From contig JAITJB010000120.1 of assembly GCA_031279155.1 (NCBI GenBank), forward strand, positions 1-34,367: a DNA stretch of 34,367 bases, given 5' to 3'. This DNA is from Deltaproteobacteria bacterium (GTDB lineage: Bacteria; Desulfobacterota; Desulfarculia; Adiutricales; Adiutricaceae). Shown in pieces: positions 1 to 8,214 of this stretch; position 1 is the first letter of the stretch; each line of letters begins with the position of its first letter. Both the position numbers and the translations under genes were made by a program. The notes under the pieces were generated by a model. The model was not told the DNA's origin, made no database searches, and saw only the letters and a list, made by a program, of their open reading frames with translations.

Positions 1-105
1 TAAATTGTCAATTTTCAATTGGGCAATTGGTTACCTGGTTACCTAGGTCAATTGGCGTTACTTGGTTACCTGGTTACCTAGTTAATTGGTCAATTGGTTT
101 TGGTC
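1..105. repeat. short interspersed repeats at window start
   Basis: A 17-bp unit (GGTTACCTGGTTACCTA) occurs at 29-45 and 64-80. Several copies of CAATTGG lie between and around the units. No open reading frame explains it. It resembles in style, but not in sequence, the other intergenic repeats of this window. Confidence 0.75.
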
Positions 106-146
106 TAGCAGGCCAAAACTTGGGATTGAAGGCCTAAACTCTATTT

Positions 147-192
147 ACTGGACTTTAACCCCACTAGGTATGTAAAATAGTCCAGTTTTATT
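147..192 (+). terminator. possible terminator or hairpin upstream of recR
   Basis: ACTGGACT (147-154) pairs perfectly with AGTCCAGT (179-186) across a 24-nt loop and is followed by a T-rich stretch. It could end a transcript entering from the left of the window. The long loop makes this weak. The rest of 1-294 holds only the repeats listed at 1-105. Confidence 0.3.
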
Positions 193-294
193 TAGTGGCA
201 ACTGGCCCTGGTAAGATTGTTGGTTTATTTCTTGACCGCCTTTGGCCATAAGATTAGCCAACCCGCAAGATTTGAAGTATTTTGAGGTTTAAGT

Positions 295-909
295 TTGTCC
301 AAGCATCCACCGCAGATTATTGAGTTAATTGATCGCCTAGCCCGGCTCCCCGGACTAGGTCCCAAGAGCGCTACCAGGCTTGCTCTTTATTTTCTAAACC
401 GCGACATTGAAGAAGTTAGGAGCCTAGCTACGGCCTTGGTGGCCGTTAAGACCGAAATAGGCTTTTGCTCGGTCTGTCACAACTACACCCAACACGATCC
501 CTGTCCAATATGTTCGGATCCCAAGCGCGATAAGACAAAGATCTGCGTGGTCGAAACCCCAACCGACCTTTTGGCTATCGAGTCTAGCGGCTTGTACCAC
601 GGTTTGTATCACATCTTAGGCGGGGTTCTGAGCCCCTTAAATGGTATCGGGCCAGGGGATCTCAATATCTCGGATCTGTTAGCTAGGGTTAACGAGGCTT
701 CCTCGACTGAACTACCTATCGAGGAAATAGTTTTAGCTACCGGGAGCTCCCAGGAAGCTGAGTCTACTTGCGTCTACTTAAGCAAAAAAATTAAGGACCT
801 AAACGTCCCCGTAACCCGCCTAGCTCGAGGGCTGCCCTTGGGAGTGGATCTGGAATACGTAGACGGCGGCACCTTAAAACAGGCCTTGGAATTTCGGAGG
901 CAGGCTTGA
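295..909 (+). CDS. recR: recombination mediator protein RecR
   Basis: RecR acts with RecO (and RecF) to load RecA on gapped DNA. The 204-residue length is normal. In order it shows an N-terminal helix-hairpin-helix (LARLPGLGPKSATRLALYFL, about residues 15-34), a four-cysteine zinc motif (CSVC...CPIC, about 58-73) and a Toprim domain beginning ICVVETPTDL. The start is TTG at 295, with GAGG seven bases upstream; no ATG or GTG fits as well. Stop is TGA. The gene is often linked to dnaX and ybaB, which would lie to the left of the window. Family assignment is secure. Confidence 0.96.
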   Translation: MSKHPPQIIELIDRLARLPGLGPKSATRLALYFLNRDIEEVRSLATALVAVKTEIGFCSVCHNYTQHDPCPICSDPKRDKTKICVVETPTDLLAIESSGLYHGLYHILGGVLSPLNGIGPGDLNISDLLARVNEASSTELPIEEIVLATGSSQEAESTCVYLSKKIKDLNVPVTRLARGLPLGVDLEYVDGGTLKQALEFRRQA

Positions 910-950
910 GATAGACCAGTAGAATTTTTTTTAACGTTTAACGCTACCGG

Positions 951-956
951 CATAAT
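951..956 (+). promoter_or_regulatory. candidate -10 element for the ilv-his operon
   Basis: CATAAT (951-956) is a 5/6 match to the sigma70 -10. Only a T-rich stretch with TTTAAC (930-935) stands in the -35 region, with imperfect 15-bp spacing. The site would place the start of transcription just before the hairpin region at 958-996. Weak call. Confidence 0.3.
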
Positions 957-957
957 G

Positions 958-996
958 GCTTAAAGCCTAACAGTTTAAAGCCTAACGGCTTTAAGC
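958..996 (+). promoter_or_regulatory. competing hairpins in the ilv leader
   Basis: GCTTAAAGCC (958-967) is perfectly complementary to GGCTTTAAGC (987-996). A second copy of the left arm, TTAAAGCC in 975-982, can pair with the same right arm through a 4-nt loop. The two helices exclude each other. No T-run follows, so this is not a classical terminator. It lies just upstream of the leader-peptide ribosome site. A switching role is inference. Confidence 0.5.
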
Positions 997-1019
997 TATA
1001 GCCAGATAAGGAGGGTCAG

Positions 1020-1046
1020 ATGATTATTCCAATTAAAGTAGGCTAG
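1020..1046 (+). CDS. candidate ilv operon leader peptide (MIIPIKVG)
   Basis: This is an eight-codon frame, ATG ATT ATT CCA ATT AAA GTA GGC, ending in TAG. An almost perfect ribosome site (AAGGAGGG, 1008-1015) sits four bases upstream. Four of its eight residues are Ile or Val, the end products of the pathway whose first enzyme is encoded 38 bases further on. Branched-chain leader peptides of attenuators have this composition. No terminator is visible between it and ilvB, so any control would act on translation of ilvB or on the upstream hairpins. The TAG stop is notable in a pyrrolysine-encoding organism. Read-through would run to TAA at 1104, overlapping the ilvB start out of frame. Not proven to be translated. 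Confidence 0.4.
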   Translation: MIIPIKVG

Positions 1047-1083
1047 AACCCTTGGCATTATCCCGCCACCAATCGAGGCAGAA

Positions 1084-2820
1084 GTGAAAGAAAAGTCCAA
1101 AAGTAAAGTTGCTCGGACCAAAGAGGCCGGGCCAAAAGACACCCCCCGCAATGGGGCTCAAGTTATCACAGATTTTTTAAACTCCGTCGGTACAGAAGTT
1201 ATCTTCGGTTATCCCGGCGGGGCGGTTATCCCCCTCTACGACGCCCTCTATGATTCCGGTCTTCGCCATATCTTAACCCGGCATGAGCAGGGCGCCATCC
1301 ACGCTGCCGACGGCTACGCCCGCGCGTCAGGTAAGGTCGGGGTGGTCTTCGCCACCAGCGGTCCCGGGGCCACCAACTTGGTGACCGGCCTAGCCACAGC
1401 CCACATGGATAGCGTGCCCATCTTAGCCATCACCGGCCAGGTGCCCACCACCTCCTTAGGTAGCGATAGCTTCCAAGAGGCCGACATCTACGGCATATCC
1501 ATCCCCATCACCAAGTACAATTACCTGGTTAAAGATCCCAACCAATTGCCGACCATCTTAGCCGAAGCCCACTATCTGGCTAGAAGCGGTCGTCCTGGGC
1601 CGATATTGGTAGACGTCCCCAAAGACATTCAGACCACTTTAATCACGGCCAAGGCCGGGCCTCTGGACATTCCTGGCCAGAACAATCACTGCGGCTCCGA
1701 CCCCCATCAGTTGGAGGCTATGATCGAGGCTTTAACCTTAAGTCAGCGTCCGGTCATGTACTTGGGCGGCGGGGCGACCATCACCGGGGCAGGCCCGGAG
1801 ATCCTAACCCTAGCTGAGCGCTTGGATATGGCCGTGGTGACCACTCTTCAGGCTAAGGGCGTTTTTTCCGATCGCCATCCTCTGTCTTTGGGGCTGCCAG
1901 GCATGCACGGCAGTAAATACGCAAATCTGGCCATTAACGAAAGCGATCTCATTGTCGGCTTAGGCGTAAGATTTGACGACCGGGTGGTCGGAAACGTCCG
2001 GCGCTTCGCCCCCATGGCCCGCATCTTACACGTTGATATCGATCCCGCCGAGATAGGCAAAAGGCTTCCCGTAGATATCGCGGTTATCGGCGATTTAAAA
2101 GATGTCCTAACTAAAATCTTAGCTAAGATCAAAAAGAGCAGCCGGCCTCAATGGCGCCACCGCATTAACGAGCTCAGGCAGCTCTACCCCATGGAAATCC
2201 CCGTAGCCAACGGGACCCTCAAACCCCAGGGGGTCATCAGAGCCCTATCAGATCACCTAAAGGGCCAGGCCGTGGTCGTAACAGACGTAGGTCAGCACCA
2301 GATGTGGGCGGCTCAGTACTTTCAGTGCGAACAGCCGCGCCATTTTCTGTCCTCAGGCGGCCTAGGCACCATGGGTTATGGTTTACCGGCGGCCATCGGC
2401 GCCCAGTTAGCTAGACCCGATAGGACAGTAGTCTTAATCGTCGGAGACGGCGGCTTTCAGATGAACATCCAGGAGCTGGCTACCGTCATGGAAAACCAGC
2501 TGCCGATTAAAATCCTCCTCATCAATAACGGCTGCCTAGGCATGGTTAGACAGTGGCAGCAGTTTTTCTTTAACCGCAGGTATTCTTCGACCGTCTTTAA
2601 CTACAATCCCGATTTTGTAGCCCTAGCTAAGGTCTACGGCTTATGGGCCAAAAAGATCTCTAAACCTAACGAGGTCGACCGGGCTGTAAAAGATCTGATG
2701 AAGACTACGGGGCCGGCCCTACTTGAGGTTGAAGTGGCCTTAGAGGAAAACGTCTTACCAATGATCCCCGCCGGACAAGGTCAGACGGATTTCTTTGAGG
2801 GTGAGGAGGGCGCTCAATGA
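1084..2820 (+). CDS. ilvB: acetolactate synthase, large catalytic subunit
   Basis: Thiamine-diphosphate enzyme condensing two pyruvates (or pyruvate plus 2-oxobutyrate) in Val/Leu/Ile synthesis. At 578 residues it has the family length. The N-terminal domain carries GYPGGAVIPLYDAL and the conserved RHEQGAIHAADGYARASG containing the catalytic glutamate. The C-terminal TPP/Mg motif is GDGGFQMNIQELATVMENQ ending NNG. Start is GTG at 1084, with GAGG five bases upstream. The first 20 or so residues are lysine/basic-rich and extra to the core. Its TGA stop overlaps the ilvN ATG by four bases (ATGA), so translation is probably coupled. The upstream leader may regulate it. Confidence 0.96.
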   Translation: MKEKSKSKVARTKEAGPKDTPRNGAQVITDFLNSVGTEVIFGYPGGAVIPLYDALYDSGLRHILTRHEQGAIHAADGYARASGKVGVVFATSGPGATNLVTGLATAHMDSVPILAITGQVPTTSLGSDSFQEADIYGISIPITKYNYLVKDPNQLPTILAEAHYLARSGRPGPILVDVPKDIQTTLITAKAGPLDIPGQNNHCGSDPHQLEAMIEALTLSQRPVMYLGGGATITGAGPEILTLAERLDMAVVTTLQAKGVFSDRHPLSLGLPGMHGSKYANLAINESDLIVGLGVRFDDRVVGNVRRFAPMARILHVDIDPAEIGKRLPVDIAVIGDLKDVLTKILAKIKKSSRPQWRHRINELRQLYPMEIPVANGTLKPQGVIRALSDHLKGQAVVVTDVGQHQMWAAQYFQCEQPRHFLSSGGLGTMGYGLPAAIGAQLARPDRTVVLIVGDGGFQMNIQELATVMENQLPIKILLINNGCLGMVRQWQQFFFNRRYSSTVFNYNPDFVALAKVYGLWAKKISKPNEVDRAVKDLMKTTGPALLEVEVALEENVLPMIPAGQGQTDFFEGEEGAQ

Positions 2821-3323
2821 AAAAGATACTCTCCATCTTAGTGCGCAATCGCCCGGGCGTTTTGTCTCATGTAGCCGGACTCGTCACTCGCCGCGGCTAT
2901 AACGTGGAATCCATCGCCGCCGGCCCTACGGAAAATAGGGCTATCACCCGCATCACCTTGGTGGTGGCTGGCGATGAGCCCATCTTAGAGCAGGTGGCCA
3001 AACAGGTCGGTAAACTGGTAGACGTCATCTCCCTTGAGGATTTGCCTTTAGAAGAAGCTATGACCGGGGAACTGGCCATCATCACCGTCAACGCCGACAG
3101 GGCTCGGCGGGCGGAGATGCTAAACCTCATTAACCTTTTGGGCTTAACTCTGACCGACATCCGCGATGACAGCTTAAGCGTCATGGCCGCCGGGACAGCC
3201 AAATCGGTTCAAATGGCCATCTCTGGCCTGATGCCCTTTGGCATCAGGGCCATGGCTAGGACCGGTCTTGTGGCTTTATCGAGGCCTTTGGATCCTAAGT
3301 CGGCCAATGAGGAGGACGAATAA
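2817..3323 (+). CDS. ilvN: acetolactate synthase, small regulatory subunit
   Basis: Regulatory partner of IlvB that activates it and usually confers valine feedback inhibition. The 168 residues hold an N-terminal ACT domain (ILSILVRNRPGVLSHVAGLVTRRGYNVESI) and the typical C-terminal half of the IlvN/IlvH family (TGELAIITVNADRARRAEML). The ATG overlaps the ilvB stop. It ends in TAA, directly abutting the GTG of hisB, and its last codons contain GAGGAGGA, the likely ribosome site for hisB. The symbol could equally be ilvH; the two are not distinguishable here. Confidence 0.95.
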   Translation: MKKILSILVRNRPGVLSHVAGLVTRRGYNVESIAAGPTENRAITRITLVVAGDEPILEQVAKQVGKLVDVISLEDLPLEEAMTGELAIITVNADRARRAEMLNLINLLGLTLTDIRDDSLSVMAAGTAKSVQMAISGLMPFGIRAMARTGLVALSRPLDPKSANEEDE

Positions 3324-3935
3324 GTGTCCGATAACCCACTAAGCCCGCCGGGGCCTCCCCGGCGGGCCGAAGTCTCCCGTAAGACTAAGGAGACAGATCT
3401 ATCGGTAAAGATAGATCTCGATGGCGGGGCGATAGAACTTAGCTTAAACGCCCCGGGTTTTTTTCTCCACATGCTAAACACCTTAGCTGTCTACGCCGGG
3501 TGGGGGCTGACTCTTACCGGCACGGGCGATACTAACGTTGACGATCATCACACCGTAGAAGACGTAGGCTTAGTTTTGGGAGAGGCTTTAGCCATCTGTT
3601 TAGGCGATTTTTCTGGCCACGCCCGCTTTGGATCTGCTTTGGTCCCCATGGATGAAGCCTTAGGGGAAGCGGCTTTGGACGCGGGCCGCAGGCCATACTT
3701 AAATTTAGAAGTCAACTGGCCTCAGCCCATAAGCGGGCAATTTGAGATGTGTTTGGTCCAAGAGTTTTTCCAAGCTCTCGTCCAAAAGGCCGGCTGGACT
3801 CTGCACTTAACAGGCCGGCATGGCGCCAATAGCCATCACTTATGTGAGGCCATATTTAAGGCTACGGGATTAGCGGCAAAAGCCGCTCTGGCCAAAAAAC
3901 CCGGTCAAGTTTTTTCAACTAAGGGAATGCTTTAG
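3324..3935 (+). CDS. hisB: imidazoleglycerol-phosphate dehydratase
   Basis: Mn-dependent dehydratase of histidine synthesis; monofunctional (203 residues). The metal-binding signatures DDHHTVEDVGL and NSHHLCEAIFKA, the His of HML and the phosphate-binding tail STKGML are all present. The usual FFDHML motif reads FFLHML, and the downstream Gln and His-Gly of the family are replaced (NTLAVYAG), so the substrate side of the pocket looks altered. GTG start abuts the ilvN stop. Stop is TAG, and its G is the first base of the hisA GTG (TAGTG). If TAG were read as pyrrolysine the protein would gain only Pyl-Cys-Ser before TAA. Confidence 0.93.
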   Translation: MSDNPLSPPGPPRRAEVSRKTKETDLSVKIDLDGGAIELSLNAPGFFLHMLNTLAVYAGWGLTLTGTGDTNVDDHHTVEDVGLVLGEALAICLGDFSGHARFGSALVPMDEALGEAALDAGRRPYLNLEVNWPQPISGQFEMCLVQEFFQALVQKAGWTLHLTGRHGANSHHLCEAIFKATGLAAKAALAKKPGQVFSTKGML

Positions 3936-4669
3936 TGCTCTTAATTCCGGCTATCGATCTTAAAGACGGCTTGTGCGTCCGCCTGTTTAAGGGCCGCTTC
4001 AACGAGCAGACCGTCTACGGCTCTGACCCGGCGGCCATGGCTATTAGGTGGGCGGAGAGCGGGGCCAGCTTTATCCATTTAGTCGATCTTGACGGCTCGG
4101 TCGGCCAGAACCAGGCTAATTTTGCGGCCATTAAATCTATTCGGAAGAGCGTAGACGTTAAGTTAGAATTAGGCGGCGGCCTTAAAACCATGGAGAGCTT
4201 GGAGAGGTGGTTTGACGCCGGTCTCGATCGCCTGGTCTTGGGTACAGCTGTCTGCCGAGATCCCAAAATGGTTGAAAGGGCCGCAGCCCGCTGGCCCGGC
4301 AAAATCTACGCCGCCTTGGACGCTATTGGCCGTAAGGTTAAGGTTAGGGGCTGGCTGGAAGACGGCGGGGTCGATCTGTTGGAAGCGGCGGCTAATCTTT
4401 CCCAAATGGGGATTTCTCTGATAATCTATACTGACGTGGACCGCGACGGCACCCAGAGCGGTCCCAACTTGGAGATGGCCGAGCAGGTAGCTAGAGTATC
4501 AAAACTCCCGACGGTCATATCCGGCGGTATTTCTGGCCCCCAAGATCTGCAAAAGGTGCGCCTTAAAGCTGAGCAAGACCCCTCTCTCTTCTATGGGGTC
4601 ATCTCCGGTAAAGCCCTCTACGAGGGGACGCTCGATTTTAAAGAAGGGCAAGATATCTTGTCGGCTTAA
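3935..4669 (+). CDS. hisA: ProFAR isomerase (phosphoribosylformimino-AICAR-phosphate isomerase)
   Basis: TIM-barrel isomerase of histidine synthesis, step four. 244 residues, normal length. It starts MLLIPAIDLKDGLCVRL, with the catalytic Asp in AIDL. Further motifs are HLVDLDGS, LELGGGLKT, a second catalytic Asp region YTDVDRDGTQSGPN, and the phosphate-binding ISGGIS. The GTG start overlaps the hisB stop by one base. It is the last biosynthetic gene of the ilv-his operon; mutS2 follows after 29 bases. HisA rather than HisF is shown by the LKDGLCVRLFKGRF start. Confidence 0.95.
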   Translation: MLLIPAIDLKDGLCVRLFKGRFNEQTVYGSDPAAMAIRWAESGASFIHLVDLDGSVGQNQANFAAIKSIRKSVDVKLELGGGLKTMESLERWFDAGLDRLVLGTAVCRDPKMVERAAARWPGKIYAALDAIGRKVKVRGWLEDGGVDLLEAAANLSQMGISLIIYTDVDRDGTQSGPNLEMAEQVARVSKLPTVISGGISGPQDLQKVRLKAEQDPSLFYGVISGKALYEGTLDFKEGQDILSA

Positions 4670-4698
4670 ACTTAACTAGGAGCCTATTTGGAAGATTG

Positions 4699-7062
4699 AT
4701 GGAACAATCGACCCTGGAAATGTTAGAGTTTGAGGGGGTCTTAAGGTGGTTAGCCGAGGAGACTCACTCAAACCCTGGCGCCGATTTAGCTATGAGCCTT
4801 AGGCCCAACTTAGACGCCGAAGGCGTTAAAGAATCCTGGGCCAAAATTAATGAAGCTAGAGACCTTTTGGCGACCTTAGAGAGCCCGGATCTGCGCGATC
4901 ATGTCGATCTAACTACTCTCTTATCAAAGGCTGCGCCTGAATCGGCCCGCTTAGATCCCGACGAACTGCGCGTTTTTGGCTTAGAGGCTCAGACCTCAAC
5001 CATGGTTTTGGCCTGGTTTAGAGGGGTCAAGTCAGATTTACCGTTATTGCAAGCAATTGTAGGCGATCTTTTTGATTTTTCCGAATTGACCGGAGTCTTA
5101 GCTAGGACCTTTGGCCCTGACGGGGAAATTTTAGATAGCGCCAGCCCTAGGCTAGCTCAGCTGCGCTTGGAACTGACCAATGCCCGCTCGGCTTTGACCT
5201 TAAAGCTAGGCGATCTAATGCGATCTGAAGAATATAAGCCTGTCTTGATGGATGAACTTATTACCACCCGAAACGATCGCTTTGTCGTGCCCGTTAGGGC
5301 CTCAGCTGCTGGTCGGCGCCGGGGTATGGTCCACGATTGGTCAAAGAGCGGGCAGACGGCCTATTTAGAGCCCTTAGAGACGGTTGAGGACAATAACCGT
5401 TTAGCTAAGATTAAGCTTGAAGAGCGCCGGGAGATCGAAAGAATTTTACTTAAAATTTCCCAAATGTGCCGAGAACTCGCCCCGTTCTTTGTTAAAGCCG
5501 GACGCGCCTTAACTATTATTGACGTCATCATGGCTCAGGCCCGGCTGGCCATAATTTGGCGCTTTAGTTTTGTCGAGCATATTATTGGCGCAGGTCTAAA
5601 ATTTGTTCAGGCCCGTCATCCTCTCTTAGAGCGGCGCTTAAAAGCTACTGGCCGCTCGATGGTTCCCCTAGATTTAGTAGTTACTCCCAAGAGCCCGGTT
5701 ACGATTGTCTCAGGAACTAACACTGGCGGAAAGACAGTTGCCTTAAAGACCCTAGGCCTCATTACGGTCATGGCCTTGGCCGGACTACCTTTACCTGTGG
5801 CTGACGGCAGTCATATGGATTTTCCGATAGACGTCATTGCCGTTATGGGCGATCGCCAGGATATGGATAGCGATCTCTCAACCTTTTCCGGTCACGTCAA
5901 AGCCTTAGGAAGCGTTCTTGACATAGCTAAAGAAGGGGTATTGGTGATTATCGATGAGCTGGGCTCAGGCACTGACCCGGCCGAAGGGGCGGCCTTGGGC
6001 TTGGCCGTTTTGGAGCGCTTAGTTATAAGCCGGGCGCAGGTATTTGCCGCCACTCACTTTCATCTGATAAAGAGCTGGGCCGCCGTAACCGATGGCGTGG
6101 TCAGCGTTTCAGTTAATACCTCCCCAACTGGTCAGCCGGTCTTCGGCTTAAGCTACGGGGCGCCCGGGTTTTCCGGCGGCCTTATGATGGCTAGAAGGCT
6201 AGGCATAGCCCCAGAAATTATCGATAGGGCTGAAAGCTTTTTAGATGATGGTCACAAGCGGGCCATTGAGATCCTAAGCCGCCTAGATGAAGAGCGCGGG
6301 GCTTTGGCTGCCGAGCGCGAGGCTATGGCCCTAACCCGTCAAAAGGCCCAAGAGAGCGAAGAAGAAAGAAGAGAAATTTTTAGGCGGGAGCGGGAGGCCA
6401 TAAATAGGGAAGCTAGAGAGCAGGCGGCCTTAATAAAAAGCCAATTGGCCAGAAACCGCCGGGAGTTTGAGGCCCTCAAAGAAGAGCTAAAGGCGGCTGT
6501 TAAGGCCGGTAGAGATAGCGATATCGTCCGCTTAAATCTAAAGCGATCGGATCAAGAAAAAGAGCTGGAAACCGTAAAGCCTAAGATTTTGGACCAGAGA
6601 GCAGGCAGGCCCGCTAAAGTTATCAGCGAGGGGGCTCAGGTCTTTGTCGAGAGCCTAGGCCATAACGGGATCATTAAGCACATAAACCCGGAAAAAGACG
6701 AGTACACGGTAGAGACCTGCGGCTTAACGGTTAAGGTCCGGCGTAAAGATCTATCTGAGCCCTCAGCTAGCGACAAGCGGCGTTCGGTGGTTAACGTATC
6801 CTTAGGCCCTGATGAGCCGGCCCTCTCGCTAAACCTCTTAGGCCGGACCGTTGATGAGGCCGAAGACATAATCGATCGGGAGATAGACCGGGCCATCGTG
6901 GTTGGCCGCGATAGGCTGACCATCATCCATGGGCTAGGAACAGGGCGGCTCAAACAGGGTATTATCAGTCACCTCAGAAGACACCCGCGAGTGCGGGCCT
7001 TCTCAAGTCCCTTCAACGTCCCAGGGGGTTCGGGGATTACCGAAGTTGAGCTGAGTTCTTAA
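4699..7062 (+). CDS. mutS2: MutS2-family ATPase with C-terminal Smr domain
   Basis: MutS2 proteins act on branched DNA or on stalled, collided ribosomes rather than in mismatch repair. This one is 787 residues. It has the coiled core and lever region, Walker A GTNTGGKT (about 339-346), Walker B VLVIIDELGSGTDP (about 414-427), a long charged coiled coil (about 515-630), a KOW-like segment, and a C-terminal Smr domain ending HGLGTGRLKQGI. The Smr LDLR/LDLH-type motif reads LNLLG (about 709-713), losing the Asp. I prefer the ATG at 4699 over the TTG one codon earlier because GGAAG lies four bases before the ATG. It sits 29 bases after hisA, possibly in the same transcript. Confidence 0.94.
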   Translation: MEQSTLEMLEFEGVLRWLAEETHSNPGADLAMSLRPNLDAEGVKESWAKINEARDLLATLESPDLRDHVDLTTLLSKAAPESARLDPDELRVFGLEAQTSTMVLAWFRGVKSDLPLLQAIVGDLFDFSELTGVLARTFGPDGEILDSASPRLAQLRLELTNARSALTLKLGDLMRSEEYKPVLMDELITTRNDRFVVPVRASAAGRRRGMVHDWSKSGQTAYLEPLETVEDNNRLAKIKLEERREIERILLKISQMCRELAPFFVKAGRALTIIDVIMAQARLAIIWRFSFVEHIIGAGLKFVQARHPLLERRLKATGRSMVPLDLVVTPKSPVTIVSGTNTGGKTVALKTLGLITVMALAGLPLPVADGSHMDFPIDVIAVMGDRQDMDSDLSTFSGHVKALGSVLDIAKEGVLVIIDELGSGTDPAEGAALGLAVLERLVISRAQVFAATHFHLIKSWAAVTDGVVSVSVNTSPTGQPVFGLSYGAPGFSGGLMMARRLGIAPEIIDRAESFLDDGHKRAIEILSRLDEERGALAAEREAMALTRQKAQESEEERREIFRREREAINREAREQAALIKSQLARNRREFEALKEELKAAVKAGRDSDIVRLNLKRSDQEKELETVKPKILDQRAGRPAKVISEGAQVFVESLGHNGIIKHINPEKDEYTVETCGLTVKVRRKDLSEPSASDKRRSVVNVSLGPDEPALSLNLLGRTVDEAEDIIDREIDRAIVVGRDRLTIIHGLGTGRLKQGIISHLRRHPRVRAFSSPFNVPGGSGITEVELSS

Positions 7063-7070
7063 GAAATTGG

Positions 7071-7234
7071 GAGAAAGCGCAAGAAAGCGCAAGAAAGCGC
7101 AAGAAAGCGTTGGAAAGCGAAAGCCAGCCAAAGCCAGCGCGAGAAAGCGTTGGAAAGAGAAAGCCAGCCAAGGCCAGCGCAAGAGAGCGTAGGAAAGCTA
7201 TAGACAGCGTAAGCCAGCGGAAGAAAGAGAAGGC
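7071..7234. repeat. 10-bp periodic repeat with 40-bp higher-order unit
   Basis: From 7071 the sequence falls into decamers. Early copies are near-identical AAGAAAGCGC (7081-7110). From 7111 there are three 40-bp units of four decamers (7111-7150, 7151-7190, 7191-7230); the first two differ at only a few positions. The array fills the gap between the ends of the convergent genes mutS2 and the small exported protein. No terminator-like hairpin is seen. Codons read through it are only low-complexity lysine/arginine-rich. Confidence 0.85.
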
Positions 7235-7666
7235 TCAGGACTCTTTAAAAACGTCCATAATGGGGTTTAATTGGTCGAGGTGTTTTTCAATCAAGGCCTT
7301 TTCCTGATCGTCAGGCAAGACGCCTAAGCCCAGTTCCCTGACAATGGCTTCGCGGCTAGAATTAGGAATAAAATTAAAAGTGATTTTAACCGTGATATAA
7401 TTTAGGCGAAGCATGTCGACGCCCCGGGTCCGGGAAAACATATTTATATCAGCTAGTTGACCGCCTATGGCTAAAATATGGGTAAATAAATCGACAAATA
7501 ATGTTATATCTTGCTCTGAGAGCCGGGGCTGGCTGGCCATGATCTCCGGGGTGAGCATGTCTTGGCCAGGCTGACCATTTAAAAATTGGGCCTTGGCCGG
7601 CGAAGCTAAAAACAAAAAAGCCGTAAGCGTCACTATTAATATCAAGACCCTGGGGATTTTGAACAT
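7235..7666 (-). CDS. small exported protein of unknown function (paralogue 1)
   Basis: I do not recognise a named family. The 143-residue protein starts MFKIPRVLILIVTLTAFLFL and has a clear Sec signal peptide, with a predicted cut after AKA, just before QFLNG. I choose the ATG at 7666 because GAGG lies about six bases upstream; a longer frame would place 16 residues before the signal. The mature part contains LSEQDITLFV near its start and PDDQEKALIEKHLD near its end. Both blocks recur, 69-70 residues apart, in the protein at 15826-16206, so the two are paralogues. Mature protein has no cysteines and is predicted helical, probably periplasmic. Stop TGA. Confidence 0.75.
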   Translation of the reverse strand: MFKIPRVLILIVTLTAFLFLASPAKAQFLNGQPGQDMLTPEIMASQPRLSEQDITLFVDLFTHILAIGGQLADINMFSRTRGVDMLRLNYITVKITFNFIPNSSREAIVRELGLGVLPDDQEKALIEKHLDQLNPIMDVFKES

Positions 7667-7998
7667 CTTTTCCTCAAAAATTAGCTCTATTGCCTGAGCC
7701 AATCTAGCTGGCATTAGGCGTATTTTGTAATTTAGGCTAAAAGAGCGATTGTTAGGCCAGGCTGATTTTAGGCTAAGTGGCCCGAAATCTAGCGACCATA
7801 TTAAGATACTCTGGCCAGGCCCTGTAAGTCAAGTTCCCTTAAAGCTGTAAGATAAGCTCTTTGGCAGCCATAAGTTGAGCTCACTGAAAGCCGTAAGGCA
7901 AGCTCTTTGTCTTACCAGGTTAAGCTGTCCGGGGCTAAGCTTGGCCCGGACTTTCCCGGGTTTAGCTTTTCCCGGTCTTTCTCAGGCTAAGCTCAAGA
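7667..7998. other. gene-free stretch with loose repeats
   Basis: 332 bases between two minus-strand genes. It holds the ribosome site and presumably the promoter of the small exported protein. At 7825-7990 there are loose repeats around AAGCTCTTTG and AAGCTGTAAG, and then CCCGG-containing short inverted repeats (7935-7975). No gene or RNA is recognisable. Confidence 0.5.
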
Positions 7999-8214
7999 TC
8001 ACTCTTCGCTTGGGAATAAGATGTTAAAGCCAAAGACAATACATATTAATATTCCGACTGTTTTATAGAAAAGTGAAACTGGAATATCGTTAGTTGAAGT
8101 TATAAATTTGAATATTCCAAATCCCCAGATATCTGTCCATATTAAGATAGATATAACCAGGAAGGTAATTATTATTGCCGATACTGTAATGATAGCATGC
8201 CGTATTAATCGCAT
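7999..8214 (-). CDS. small two-helix membrane protein, hypothetical
   Basis: 71 residues with two hydrophobic segments: residues about 8-30 (IITVSAIIITFLVISILIW) and about 50-66 (VGILICIVFGFNILF), joined by a short loop. It ends FPSEE and stops at TGA. The region is noticeably more A/T-rich than its neighbours. Only a weak GAG ribosome site precedes the ATG. It stands alone between intergenic stretches. No family recognised; it might be a small stress or accessory membrane peptide, or a chance frame. Confidence 0.45.
   Translation of the reverse strand: MRLIRHAIITVSAIIITFLVISILIWTDIWGFGIFKFITSTNDIPVSLFYKTVGILICIVFGFNILFPSEE

Noticed and set aside
7110-7307. 65-residue Lys/Arg-rich open frame
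   Set aside because: It is the periodic repeat read in frame, with no ribosome site, and overlaps a better-supported gene on the other strand.
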